The notes below the pieces were generated by a model. It saw only the letters and a program-made list of their open reading frames with translations. It was not told where the DNA came from and did no database searches. Positions 1-6,465 of a stretch of DNA of 23,948 nucleotides are shown piece after piece. The first letter of the stretch is position 1; every line of letters starts with the position of its first letter. This DNA is from JBNPEO01 sp050490315 (lineage in GTDB: Bacteria; Actinomycetota; Actinomycetes; Actinomycetales; Micrococcaceae): positions 1-23,948 of the forward strand of contig NZ_JBNPEO010000017.1 in the NCBI RefSeq assembly GCF_050490315.1, read 5' to 3'. Both the position numbers and the translations under genes were made by a program.

Positions 1-147
1 ATCCCTCCAGCGGTAATACGAGGACCGTGGAACACCGAGTTTCCGGCACATGAACGCGATCTTCTCTCCAGCGTTCTCCTCCTGCTGAACAAGGCGGTAG
101 AAGTCTTCTACCGTTGCTCTTTGGCGATAGATGCGCTGAAACTTTTT
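1..147 (-). CDS. IS3-family transposase OrfB, N-terminal fragment (runs off the window)
   Basis: This is the beginning of the catalytic half of the IS3 transposase. Reading the minus strand from the A-run, the frame gives KKFQRIYRQRATVEDFYRLV, then EKIAFMCRKLGVPRSSYYRW, the conserved segment that precedes the DDE integrase core in this family (compare the usual LCRVLGVSRSGYYAW). No start codon of its own is evident, as expected for a product made by frameshifting from OrfA. The DDE catalytic residues lie beyond the left edge, so activity cannot be judged. Relative to OrfA the phase is +1 rather than the usual -1, because of the apparent single-base change in the A-run. Confidence 0.65.
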
Positions 148-400
148 TTAGGAATTCGTTCTCCCGTTCCACTTCACGTAACCGGATTTCCATCGCCTTG
201 TACTTCGCTGCATCAACCGGGGTGTCCGGTGTTCGGGCGCCGCCAGTCTCGCCTTCACGGTCGAGCCTGATCCAGCGTTTGAGAGCGGTCAGGGAAACGC
301 CAAGCTCAACGGCTACCAGAGCTAATGGCCGGCCAGAGGAACTAGCCAACGCAACAGCATCAGCCTTGAACTCATCAGAATAGGTGGGTCGAGAAGACAT
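108..400 (-). pseudogene. IS3-family transposase OrfA, probably frame-damaged
   Basis: OrfA of an IS3-type transposase binds the terminal repeats and is normally fused to OrfB by a -1 programmed frameshift. Starting at the ATG at 398-400 the protein opens MSSRPTYSDEFKADAVALA, followed by a helix-turn-helix (VAVELGVSLTALKRWI) and a heptad-like stretch ending ERENEFLKK, all typical of the family. The usual OrfA ending (AKEQR then stop) is present at about 108-125 but not in the frame of the start codon: only seven A's are found in the slippery run, and from the start codon the frame stays open to the window edge without meeting it. A one-base loss in the A-run is the simplest explanation. I infer a decayed copy or one that relies on slippage. 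The helix-turn-helix identification is solid; the loss of function is less certain. Confidence 0.65.
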
Positions 401-441
401 GAGAACAATCCTTTCAAAGACTGTCTCAGATCAGTAGTACA

Positions 442-1361
442 CCTCATACTCCTACTGCATCACGAAGTACATAGCCCCGGCGATCGGTTCAATTCGGATT
501 GGCGAGGCATCCTCGGGCGTGATCGATCACTTCATTCGAAAAGTCGTCGAAGATGTGGGGCCTTCAACGGCGAGGAGCTGCGGGGCCGTGCTGTCTTGGA
601 TGTTCAAGGTGGCCTTGCGCCACGATGCTGTCACTGTCAATCCTGTCATCGGGATATCGATCCCTCGCAACAAGAAGGCGAAGCCCCAAGGCCTCACCGC
701 TGAACAATATCAAGATCTGCGCGGCAAGCTCATCGAATGGGAACAGACGCCCGCCCTCGGCAGGCCGCGTTCACACGAACTACATGAGATCGCGGACTTC
801 CTCATCCACACCGGGCTCCGCCCTGGCGAGTTCTTTGCCCTCCACTGGGACGACGTCAAACTGGACGCAGCTCCGCCGACGGTGTTTATCAATGCAACCG
901 TCATCCGAACAAGCACGGGCGGCGTAAGGATCCAGGATCATCCGAAGTCCCGGCACGGCGTACGCCGAGTAACAGCCCCTGAATTTCTGGTGAAGCAACT
1001 TCAGATCCGGCAGAAACGCCAAAAGGAAAGCGGCTCGCCGAATCCGATGAATTTGATCTTTCCATCGTCCACAGGGACCATTTGCGATCCGAACAACATC
1101 GGCAAGATCTGGCGCAAAGCCTCCGATGCCATCGGATATGAGTGGGTCACATTCAGGACTCTCAGGAAATCAAGCGCAACTCTGATTGCCAGAACGATGG
1201 GACCCGAAGCCGCCGCATATCAGCTCGGCCATTCCAAGGTCTCGATGACGCAGGAGCACTACATTGAGGAGTATCAGGAAGCCTTGGACACCAGGGCGGT
1301 CATGGACGCGTTCAGCCCCAAGGAAGAGCCGTCACCGACCGATCCAGACGATGAAAAGTAA
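442..1361 (+). pseudogene. Tyrosine recombinase (phage/ICE-type integrase), 5' end lost at the IS boundary
   Basis: This site-specific recombinase would integrate or excise a mobile element at an attachment site. Counting from the GTG at 519 (280 residues), the catalytic set is visible: Arg101 in TGLRPGEF, Lys143 region in HPKSRHGVRR, Arg216 in RTLRKSSATL, His238 in LGHSKVS and nucleophile Tyr248 in EHYIEEY. The first position of the HxxR box is Arg213 instead of His. Family members are usually about 370-400 residues, with an arm-binding domain and a full SAM-like core-binding domain. Here the frame is open back to 438 and still reads like core-binding domain (YIAPAIGSIRIGEASSGV), then ends at the IS boundary. 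The N-terminal 100 or so residues are therefore missing, and the GTG at 519 is probably not the original start. It reads towards the tRNA-Thr 3' end. I call it a truncated remnant; a shortened protein could still be made. Confidence 0.8.
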
Positions 1362-1378
1362 CGAAAATCGAGACCCAT

Positions 1379-1400
1379 TATGGCGTGTTTATGGCGTGTT
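1379..1400 (+). repeat. Two perfect head-to-tail 11-base repeats beside the att region
   Basis: TATGGCGTGTT occurs twice without a gap, 18 bases after the integrase stop and about 70 bases from the tRNA-Thr 3' end. This is where integrase arm-type sites are often found. The binding role is inferred from position only. Confidence 0.6.
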
Positions 1401-1408
1401 AAGTTGAA

Positions 1409-1430
1409 AATGGCCCCTTTCGGGGCCATT
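1409..1430 (+). terminator. Hairpin terminator after the integrase
   Basis: AATGGCCCC and GGGGCCATT form a perfect 9-bp stem with a 4-base loop, 47 bases after the integrase stop. There is no long T-run, which is common in high-GC Gram-positives. Confidence 0.65.
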
Positions 1431-1466
1431 CTCACATCCAAAATCCCTGTAAATCCGGGCTTTTTG

Positions 1467-1540
1467 GGCCCCCTATCGGATTCGAACCGATGACCCCCGC
1501 TTTACAAGAGCGGTGCTCTGGCCAACTGAGCTAAGGAGGC
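1467..1540 (-). tRNA. tRNA-Thr (anticodon TGT)
   Basis: On the minus strand a full cloverleaf can be drawn. The acceptor is GCCTCCT with AGGGGGC (one G-T pair), the D arm GCTC/GAGC, and the anticodon arm CCGCT-CTTGTAA-AGCGG with anticodon TGT, which reads ACA (Thr). The T arm is ATCGG-TTCGAAT-CCGAT. The 3' CCA is not encoded, and the discriminator base as written is C. The 3' half faces the integrase gene, so the T arm and acceptor end are the likely attachment core of the integrated element. Confidence 0.95.
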
Positions 1541-1644
1541 GTTTCCAGTGGACCGTCTCCGGCCCTGAAGGATTGCGCTTGCGCGCTAAACAAGGTTAGC
1601 GGAAGTCACCAGAGATCCCCAAAATGGGCATCCCCAAAGACGCC

Positions 1645-1685
1645 GATGGCCGGCGCTAGAAACAACAAGCCCGGCACCGGCCATC
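1645..1685 (-). terminator. Hairpin terminator downstream of the DsbA-like gene
   Basis: GATGGCCGGCGC at 1645-1656 pairs with the arm ending CCGGCCATC at 1685. The stem is about 12 bp with one mismatch and a loop of roughly 17 bases. It begins 17 bases past the stop codon of the minus-strand gene ending at 1702. Confidence 0.65.
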
Positions 1686-1701
1686 TCAACCAGAGAAGAA
1701 T

Positions 1702-2598
1702 TTACTTCTTAGCGTCAACGATCTTCTGCAGGAACTCAGCGAAGTCAACCTTTGCGCTGTCGCCAATGCCCCACTGCTGACCGTCAACAAAAACGGTCGG
1801 GGTGCCGGTGACGCCAACGGCTGAAGCCAGCTGCGTTGTGTACTTCACGTACGGGCGGTAGGTCTTCTCGTCAACGCACTTGGAGATGTCTGCCGCTCCA
1901 ACGTCTGTGGCAATGGACTTCAGCTTGCTGTCCGGCAAACCTGCGCTGCCTTCAGCCGGCTGCTGCTCAAAAAGTGCAGTGAAGAAGTCGCTGTACTTCT
2001 CAGGTGAGGAGTTGGCTACGCACGCTGCAGCGTTAGCCGCACGTGAGGAGTAGTTGGTGGTTGAGCTCTGGTCCAAGAAACCTAGGGCGCGGTATTCAAC
2101 GGTGATCTTGCCGGCGTTGCGCAACTCGGTGAGCTTGGCACCATAGGTCTTCTCAAAGTTGTTGCAGATCGGGCAGATGAAGTCGATGTAAGCCACAACC
2201 TTAACCGGTTTGCCAGCCACAGCCTCAACACCCGGAGCCTTAGCCGCAACGCCCTGGGTAGGTGCGGCCGTGGGAGCTGCGATGTCCGCAATGTTTACGG
2301 TGGCTGGGGCCGACTTTACGACGTCGGTCTTGGCAGCCAAGGTGACGCCGCCGTACACATTGCCGTTTGCCGGCGTCGGTCCCTGATCGGCGATGGGGGC
2401 GTTATTGCGAATGTTGGTGCTCACAATGACAGCAACAACGGCGATGATGGCTACAACTGCAACTACAACACCCCAAATGGTCAGCTGTTTGGTCCGCTTG
2501 TCCTTCTTGAGCTGCTGCTCGCGAATTTCGCGGGCTTTCTCACGGGCAAGCGCCGTGCGTTCGGCCTTACTCAGGCGGGGTTCATTGGCTGAACTCAT
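1702..2598 (-). CDS. Membrane-anchored DsbA-like thioredoxin-fold protein
   Basis: This is a probable extracytoplasmic thiol-disulfide oxidoreductase of the DsbA/Thioredoxin_4 type that helps fold secreted proteins. The 298-residue product has a charged cytosolic N-terminus rich in Lys, Arg and Glu (residues 8-38), one membrane helix (about 40-62), a Pro/Ala/Thr-rich linker (about 66-125) and a thioredoxin-fold domain (130-298). The active site is Cys142-Pro-Ile-Cys145 in YIDFICPICNNF, and the cis-proline loop is TGTPTVFVDG (Pro267). Cys193 and Cys241 could form a second, structural disulfide. The ATG at 2598 follows an AGAGGA ribosome-binding site. It is transcribed alone, divergently from otsA, with a terminator hairpin behind it. 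Arthrobacter-type genomes often carry such single-pass DsbA proteins; the substrate is unknown. Oxidase versus isomerase direction cannot be told from sequence. Confidence 0.88.
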   Translation of the reverse strand: MSSANEPRLSKAERTALAREKAREIREQQLKKDKRTKQLTIWGVVVAVVAIIAVVAVIVSTNIRNNAPIADQGPTPANGNVYGGVTLAAKTDVVKSAPATVNIADIAAPTAAPTQGVAAKAPGVEAVAGKPVKVVAYIDFICPICNNFEKTYGAKLTELRNAGKITVEYRALGFLDQSSTTNYSSRAANAAACVANSSPEKYSDFFTALFEQQPAEGSAGLPDSKLKSIATDVGAADISKCVDEKTYRPYVKYTTQLASAVGVTGTPTVFVDGQQWGIGDSAKVDFAEFLQKIVDAKK

Positions 2599-2632
2599 GA
2601 TGTCCTCTAGTTCGTCGTGGCGTAAGCCGCGG

Positions 2633-2652
2633 AAATGGCAACTCGGCCATTT
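2633..2652. promoter_or_regulatory. Inverted repeat in the dsbA-like/otsA divergent region
   Basis: AAATGGC and GCCATTT are perfect 7-base arms around a 6-base spacer. The repeat lies 35-54 bases before the DsbA-like start and 117 bases before otsA. It could be an operator for either gene or a hairpin in the leader of the minus-strand mRNA. No regulator is identified. Confidence 0.4.
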
Positions 2653-2768
2653 TAGGCGATGTATCCGAGTACTTCCCCGGCACAGGTCGCGAAAAGTCCT
2701 CGAAGGGCATTGCAGCGGCAGTACAGCTAGGGTGGAGACAGAGCCACAATTAACCCCAGGGGGTAACG

Positions 2769-4265
2769 ATGAGCACTAAGATCTCAGATCAAGATGAGGC
2801 CGTAGAAGGCGCCAAAGCTGCCAAACCGCTGCAGCAAGAGGGCGACTATGACTTTATGGTGGTGTCCAACCGCCTGCCAGTTGACCGCGTCAGCAATCCC
2901 GAAGGTACCGCCAATGACACATGGCGGCGATCGCCCGGGGGTCTAGTCACGGCACTGGCACCGATGATGACCAAGTCCGACGGCGCGTGGGTAGGCTGGC
3001 ATGGCGCCCCGGATGAGACGGTGGAGCCTTTCTCCCACGACGGTATGGATCTGATCCCCGTTGCGCTGACTACCGCAGAAGTTGAGCTGTATTACGAAGG
3101 CTTCTCTAACGCGACGCTGTGGCCGCTGTATCACGACGTGATTGCGCCCCCGGAGTTTCACCGTACATGGTGGGATTCGTACCAAAAGGTGAATCAAAAG
3201 TTCGCCGACGCCACAGCTGCCCGCGCGGCGAAAGGCGCAACGGTATGGGTGCAGGATTACCAGTTGCAGCTAGTCCCTAAGATGCTGCGCCAAGCCCGCC
3301 CGGATCTGAGAATTGGTTTCTTCAACCACATCCCCTTCCCTCCGCCGGAGATCTATGCGCAACTTCCGTGGCGTCAGGCGATTATTGACGGCCTCCTGGG
3401 TGCAGACCTGTTGGGCTTCCAGCGTCCCAGCGATGCTGGCAACTTTATGCGCTCGGCACGGCGTTTCCTTGGCGCGAGTGTTAAGCAGCAACAAGTGCAC
3501 GTTAAGGGTCCTAATGGCGCAACAACCCACATTGCCCGCGCTCAGGCGTTCCCTATTTCCATTGCCGTTGAGCAAATCAATGAGCTGGCTCGCGATCCAA
3601 AGATTCTGGAGCGCGCCCGGCAGATCCGCCACGATCTGGGCAATCCGAAGACCATTCTCTTGGGTGTTGACCGCCTGGATTACACCAAGGGCATCCGGCA
3701 CCGGCTCAAGGCTTTCGAGGAACTCCTGCAGGACGGCAAGCTCTCCGTGGAGGACGCCTCACTGATTCAGGTGGCGAGCCCTAGCCGCGAGCGCGTGGAG
3801 CAGTACCGGCTATTGCGGGAGGAAATCGAAGGCACCGTGGGTCACATTAACGGCACCTATGACACCATCCAGAACACTGCCATCCGCTATTTGCATCACA
3901 GCTACCCCATCGAGGAAATGGTGGCGTTGTACCTAGCTGCAGACGTGATGCTGGTGACTGCTTTGCGTGACGGTATGAACTTGGTGGCCAAGGAGTACGT
4001 CACGGCGCGCACCGAGAACACTGGGGCCCTGGTGCTCAGTGAATTTGCGGGCGCTGCTGATCAGCTCAAGCAGGCCATTTTGGTGAACCCGCATGACATC
4101 GATTGGCTCAAGGATTCGATTATGCGCGCCGTGGAGATGACTCCCCGTGAGGCTTCAAAACGGATGAAGTCCATGCGTAAGCAGATCCTTGACCACGACG
4201 TTGAGCACTGGTCCCGCAGTTTCCTCGAAGCCCTTGATGAGAAAGTAATTCGCGATGACAGCTAA
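2769..4265 (+). CDS. otsA: Trehalose-6-phosphate synthase (GT20)
   Basis: OtsA transfers glucose from UDP-glucose (or ADP-glucose) to glucose-6-phosphate, the first step of the OtsAB trehalose pathway in the cytosol. The 498-residue protein shows the GT20 landmarks: an N-terminal SNRLPV with RRSPGGLVTAL (residues 33-63), WVGWHG (75-79), NATLWPLYH (114-122), VWVQDYQLQLVP (159-170) and GFFNHIPFPPPE (183-194). It also has the donor-binding GVDRLDYTKGI (Arg302 and Lys308) and LRDGMNLVAKEYV (399-411). About 25 extra residues precede the conserved core. The ATG at 2769 has a strong AGGGGG ribosome-binding site at about 2758. The gene's 3' end overlaps otsB, so the two are co-translated. Trehalose is a stress protectant and osmolyte in these bacteria. 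No part of the domain is missing. Confidence 0.96.
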   Translation: MSTKISDQDEAVEGAKAAKPLQQEGDYDFMVVSNRLPVDRVSNPEGTANDTWRRSPGGLVTALAPMMTKSDGAWVGWHGAPDETVEPFSHDGMDLIPVALTTAEVELYYEGFSNATLWPLYHDVIAPPEFHRTWWDSYQKVNQKFADATAARAAKGATVWVQDYQLQLVPKMLRQARPDLRIGFFNHIPFPPPEIYAQLPWRQAIIDGLLGADLLGFQRPSDAGNFMRSARRFLGASVKQQQVHVKGPNGATTHIARAQAFPISIAVEQINELARDPKILERARQIRHDLGNPKTILLGVDRLDYTKGIRHRLKAFEELLQDGKLSVEDASLIQVASPSRERVEQYRLLREEIEGTVGHINGTYDTIQNTAIRYLHHSYPIEEMVALYLAADVMLVTALRDGMNLVAKEYVTARTENTGALVLSEFAGAADQLKQAILVNPHDIDWLKDSIMRAVEMTPREASKRMKSMRKQILDHDVEHWSRSFLEALDEKVIRDDS

Positions 4266-5049
4266 GCCAACGCTCTCCCCGGAAATTCTCGCGGCCATCA
4301 CCAAGGTGGCCAGTACCGGTCACCTTTTGGTGGCTATGGATTTCGACGGCGTCCTCTCACCTTTGGTGGACCGGGCCGACGATGCGAGGCCGCTGCCAGA
4401 GTCGGCGGCAGCCATGGAAGCCCTCTCGCGCTTGGACAGTACAACGACGGCGATGATCTCTGGGCGTGCGCTAGCGAGTTTGCGCGCTGCCGCGTCCCCC
4501 GCTGCCGCGACTCTTCTGGTGGGCAGCCACGGGGCGGAAGCCTGGCTGGGTGAGGCTGCCCCGCCGCTGACTCTGGACGCAGACCAGCAGGCCGCTCTGA
4601 ACCAGGTCCGCACGGTTTTGCATGACATTTCAGCCTTGGCGCCTGGCACGGTTTTGGAAGAAAAGCCTGCCGGGATTGTGCTGCACACGCGCATGGCTGC
4701 CGATGATGTTGCTGAAGACGCTGTAACTGCCGCGAAGGAAGTTCTGCACAAGGTTCCTGGTGTTTACCTTCAAGATGGCAAGCGCGTTTTGGAAGTCACG
4801 GTGGTCCGCGCGCACAAGGGCGAGGGTCTAGCCTTTTTGCGCCAAGCCACTGACGCCACGGCCGTGGTGTTCGCCGGTGATGACGTTACCGACGAGGACG
4901 CTTTCGCGGTGCTGGTGGGCGAGGACGTTGGAATCAAGGTGGGCTACGGCTTTACACAGGCCGAGTTTCGAGTGGAGTCCCCGACGGACGTTTCGGTGTT
5001 CCTCGAGGCTCTGTTCGAGGCGCGGGCAGCTCACCTCAAAGGCGCCTAA
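4255..5049 (+). CDS. otsB: Trehalose-6-phosphate phosphatase (HAD superfamily)
   Basis: OtsB removes the phosphate from trehalose-6-phosphate to give free trehalose. The 264-residue protein has the HAD motifs: motif I AMDFDGVLSP with nucleophile Asp29 and acid/base Asp31, motif II SGR (69-71), a conserved HKGE lysine at 188, and motif IV AGDDVTDEDAF (Asp209, Asp210 and Asp213). The length is normal for the family. The ATG at 4255 lies inside the last codons of otsA (11-base overlap), so translation is probably coupled, and otsA-otsB form a two-gene operon. No clear terminator follows directly, but a region with a CRP-like site and short inverted repeats separates it from the next gene. Confidence 0.95.
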   Translation: MTAKPTLSPEILAAITKVASTGHLLVAMDFDGVLSPLVDRADDARPLPESAAAMEALSRLDSTTTAMISGRALASLRAAASPAAATLLVGSHGAEAWLGEAAPPLTLDADQQAALNQVRTVLHDISALAPGTVLEEKPAGIVLHTRMAADDVAEDAVTAAKEVLHKVPGVYLQDGKRVLEVTVVRAHKGEGLAFLRQATDATAVVFAGDDVTDEDAFAVLVGEDVGIKVGYGFTQAEFRVESPTDVSVFLEALFEARAAHLKGA

Positions 5050-5105
5050 ACTGGTCTTGGCGTAATAAATGCGCCACGTGCCTGATTTGTCTGGCATACT
5101 CAACT

Positions 5106-5121
5106 TGTGATGTGGCGCACA
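5106..5121. promoter_or_regulatory. CRP/GlxR-like site upstream of the sugar ATPase gene
   Basis: TGTGATGTGGCGCACA matches TGTGA-N6-TCACA at nine of ten fixed bases. It lies 143 bases before the proposed start of the ATPase gene. A related site is found in the mal control region. CRP-family control (GlxR in corynebacteria) is known for sugar uptake genes; its use here is inferred. Confidence 0.4.
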
Positions 5122-5163
5122 TCCTCGTGCGGCATCACTTGCGTCTGTCCTTCGGGGCAGCGT

Positions 5164-5191
5164 TTGCACACCTAGTGTGCATAACTAAATA
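5164..5191 (+). promoter_or_regulatory. Candidate promoter overlapped by a 17-base palindrome
   Basis: TTGCAC (5164-5169), 16 bases, then TAAATA (5186-5191) is a plausible promoter for the ATPase gene. The -35 box is covered by TGCACAC-CTA-GTGTGCA (5165-5181), a perfect palindrome with 7-base arms, suggesting a repressor site. It does not fit the LacI consensus (no central CG), so it is probably not the mal regulator's operator. Promoter strength is guessed; the palindrome is seen directly. Confidence 0.5.
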
Positions 5192-5248
5192 ATCACCATT
5201 CACTACGGATCGTTCGGCACGTACCTGCCGATGAAGGGATTGATAACT

Positions 5249-6331
5249 GTGGCTACAGTTACTTTTGATAACGCTACGCGTCTGTACCCGGGCACAGAGA
5301 AGCCCGCTGTTGACAAGCTCAACATCCAGATCGCCGACGGCGAATTCTTGGTTCTCGTTGGACCCTCCGGTTGCGGTAAGTCCACCTCGCTGCGTATGCT
5401 CGCCGGCCTTGAGGACGTCAACGCAGGCCGCATCCTGATCGGCGATCGTGACGTCACTGACGTTCCGCCGAAGGACCGCGACATTGCCATGGTTTTCCAG
5501 AACTACGCTTTGTACCCGCACATGACCGTTGCTGACAACATGGGCTTCGCCCTGAAGATCGCCGGTGTTTCCAAGGAAGAGCGCGCCGAGCGTGTTCGCG
5601 AAGCTGCAAAGCTCTTGGACCTCGAGCAGTACTTGGACCGCAAGCCGAAGGCACTCTCCGGTGGTCAGCGTCAGCGTGTTGCTATGGGTCGCGCAATTGT
5701 TCGTAACCCTCAGGTCTTCCTTATGGATGAGCCGCTTTCCAACCTTGACGCCAAGCTCCGCGTTCAGACCCGTACGCAGATTGCGTCCTTGACCCGCCGC
5801 CTCGGTGTCACCACCGTTTACGTGACTCACGACCAGGTCGAGGCTATGACCATGGGTGACCGCGTTGCTGTCCTCAAGGACGGCCTCCTCCAGCAGGTAG
5901 ACACCCCGCGCAACCTCTACGACCGCCCGCAGAACGTCTTCGTTGCAGGCTTCATCGGTTCCCCCGCCATGAACCTGCTCGAACTGCCCGTAGTAGACGG
6001 CGGCGTTCAATTCGGTGGCGCTGTTTACCCCGTACCGGCTGACGTTCTCCAGGACGCATCCGGCCGCACTGTCACCGTTGGTGCACGCCCTGAGGACCTC
6101 GAGATTGTTGGCGAGGGCGAGGGTATCTCCGTTGAAGCTGACGTTGTTGAAGAGCTCGGCGCAGACGCTTACGTTTACGGCCACACCACGATCGACGGCA
6201 AGAACCACGACATCGTTTGCCGTGTAGATGGTCGCCGTCCCCCGCTCAAGGGTGACGTTATCCACGTTCGTCCGCAGGCCGGTCACGTGCACCTCTTCGA
6301 TTCCAAGACGGGCCTCCGTCTGGGCGACTAA
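5249..6331 (+). CDS. Sugar ABC transporter ATP-binding protein (UgpC/MsmK/MsiK type)
   Basis: This is the cytosolic ATPase that powers carbohydrate uptake transporters of the MalK/UgpC (CUT1) class. Counting from the GTG at 5249 (360 residues): Walker A GPSGCGKST (38-46), Q-loop Gln84 in MVFQNYALYPHM, signature LSGGQRQR (136-143), Walker B VFLMDEP (156-162), switch His194 in YVTHDQVEAM, and a C-terminal MalK-type regulatory domain (about 240-360). An ATG 18 bases upstream (5231) is possible. I prefer the GTG because GAAGGGA at 5233-5239 is then a well-placed ribosome-binding site and MATVTFDN is the usual start. The gene stands alone with its own promoter and terminator. The mal locus downstream lacks an ATPase, so this protein probably serves it, and perhaps several other importers, as MsiK does in Streptomyces. 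Codon use is strongly biased to GTT, CGT/CGC and AAG, as in highly expressed genes. Confidence 0.93.
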   Translation: MATVTFDNATRLYPGTEKPAVDKLNIQIADGEFLVLVGPSGCGKSTSLRMLAGLEDVNAGRILIGDRDVTDVPPKDRDIAMVFQNYALYPHMTVADNMGFALKIAGVSKEERAERVREAAKLLDLEQYLDRKPKALSGGQRQRVAMGRAIVRNPQVFLMDEPLSNLDAKLRVQTRTQIASLTRRLGVTTVYVTHDQVEAMTMGDRVAVLKDGLLQQVDTPRNLYDRPQNVFVAGFIGSPAMNLLELPVVDGGVQFGGAVYPVPADVLQDASGRTVTVGARPEDLEIVGEGEGISVEADVVEELGADAYVYGHTTIDGKNHDIVCRVDGRRPPLKGDVIHVRPQAGHVHLFDSKTGLRLGD

Positions 6332-6375
6332 GCACCCCCGTTCTCGGAAGAGAACAACTGCCTGAAGCAGAATTT

Positions 6376-6411
6376 AGTACGGCGGCTCTTCATCCGAAGG
6401 GCCGCCGTACT
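6376..6411 (+). terminator. Strong terminator after the sugar ATPase gene
   Basis: AGTACGGCGGC and GCCGCCGTACT form a perfect 11-bp stem around a 14-base loop that contains a further short TTC/GAA pairing. It lies 45 bases past the ATPase stop. The T-run is weak (GATTT). Confidence 0.8.
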
Positions 6412-6419
6412 GATTTCAC

Positions 6420-6439
6420 CGGCCAGACCTTATTGGCCG
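6420..6439. promoter_or_regulatory. Inverted repeat just upstream of the GH20 gene
   Basis: CGGCCA and TGGCCG are 6-base arms separated by 8 bases, ending 26 bases before the preferred GH20 start. This is a possible operator or leader hairpin. It does not match the DasR dre consensus well. Low confidence. Confidence 0.3.
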
Positions 6440-6465
6440 AATTTGATCAGTCTGGAGAAGACCGT

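Larger units (their letters stand above)
1..441 (-). mobile_element. IS3-family insertion sequence, one end only (continues off the left edge)
   Basis: The minus strand carries an IS3-type transposase pair: a first ORF with a helix-turn-helix and leucine-zipper-like tail, then the start of a second ORF in another frame after an A-rich slippery run (143-149 on the plus strand). The element's end is put at about 441, where the minus strand reads TGTACTACTGATCTG: IS3 elements begin with TG and the orfA start lies about 40 bases inside. Immediately outside this point the integrase reading frame appears without its 5' part, which agrees with an insertion boundary. The other end and any target duplication are outside the window, so the exact terminus is inferred. 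Confidence 0.75.

Noticed and set aside
114..383. Plus-strand open frame of 89 codons at the left end
   Set aside because: It is the antisense of the IS3 transposase OrfA.
2700..2735. Possible otsA promoter with TAGGGT as -10
   Set aside because: The -10 fits, but no acceptable -35 at the right distance could be found, so it was not listed as a feature.
5107..5138. Hairpin GTGATG...CATCAC as an otsB terminator
   Set aside because: The arms pair only with bulges and no T-run follows; the CRP-like reading of part of it seemed better.
5135..6292. Long minus-strand open frame (385 codons) opposite the sugar ATPase gene
   Set aside because: It mirrors a strongly codon-biased real gene; its composition is rich in Val, Asn and Leu with no domain, and it has no ribosome-binding site.
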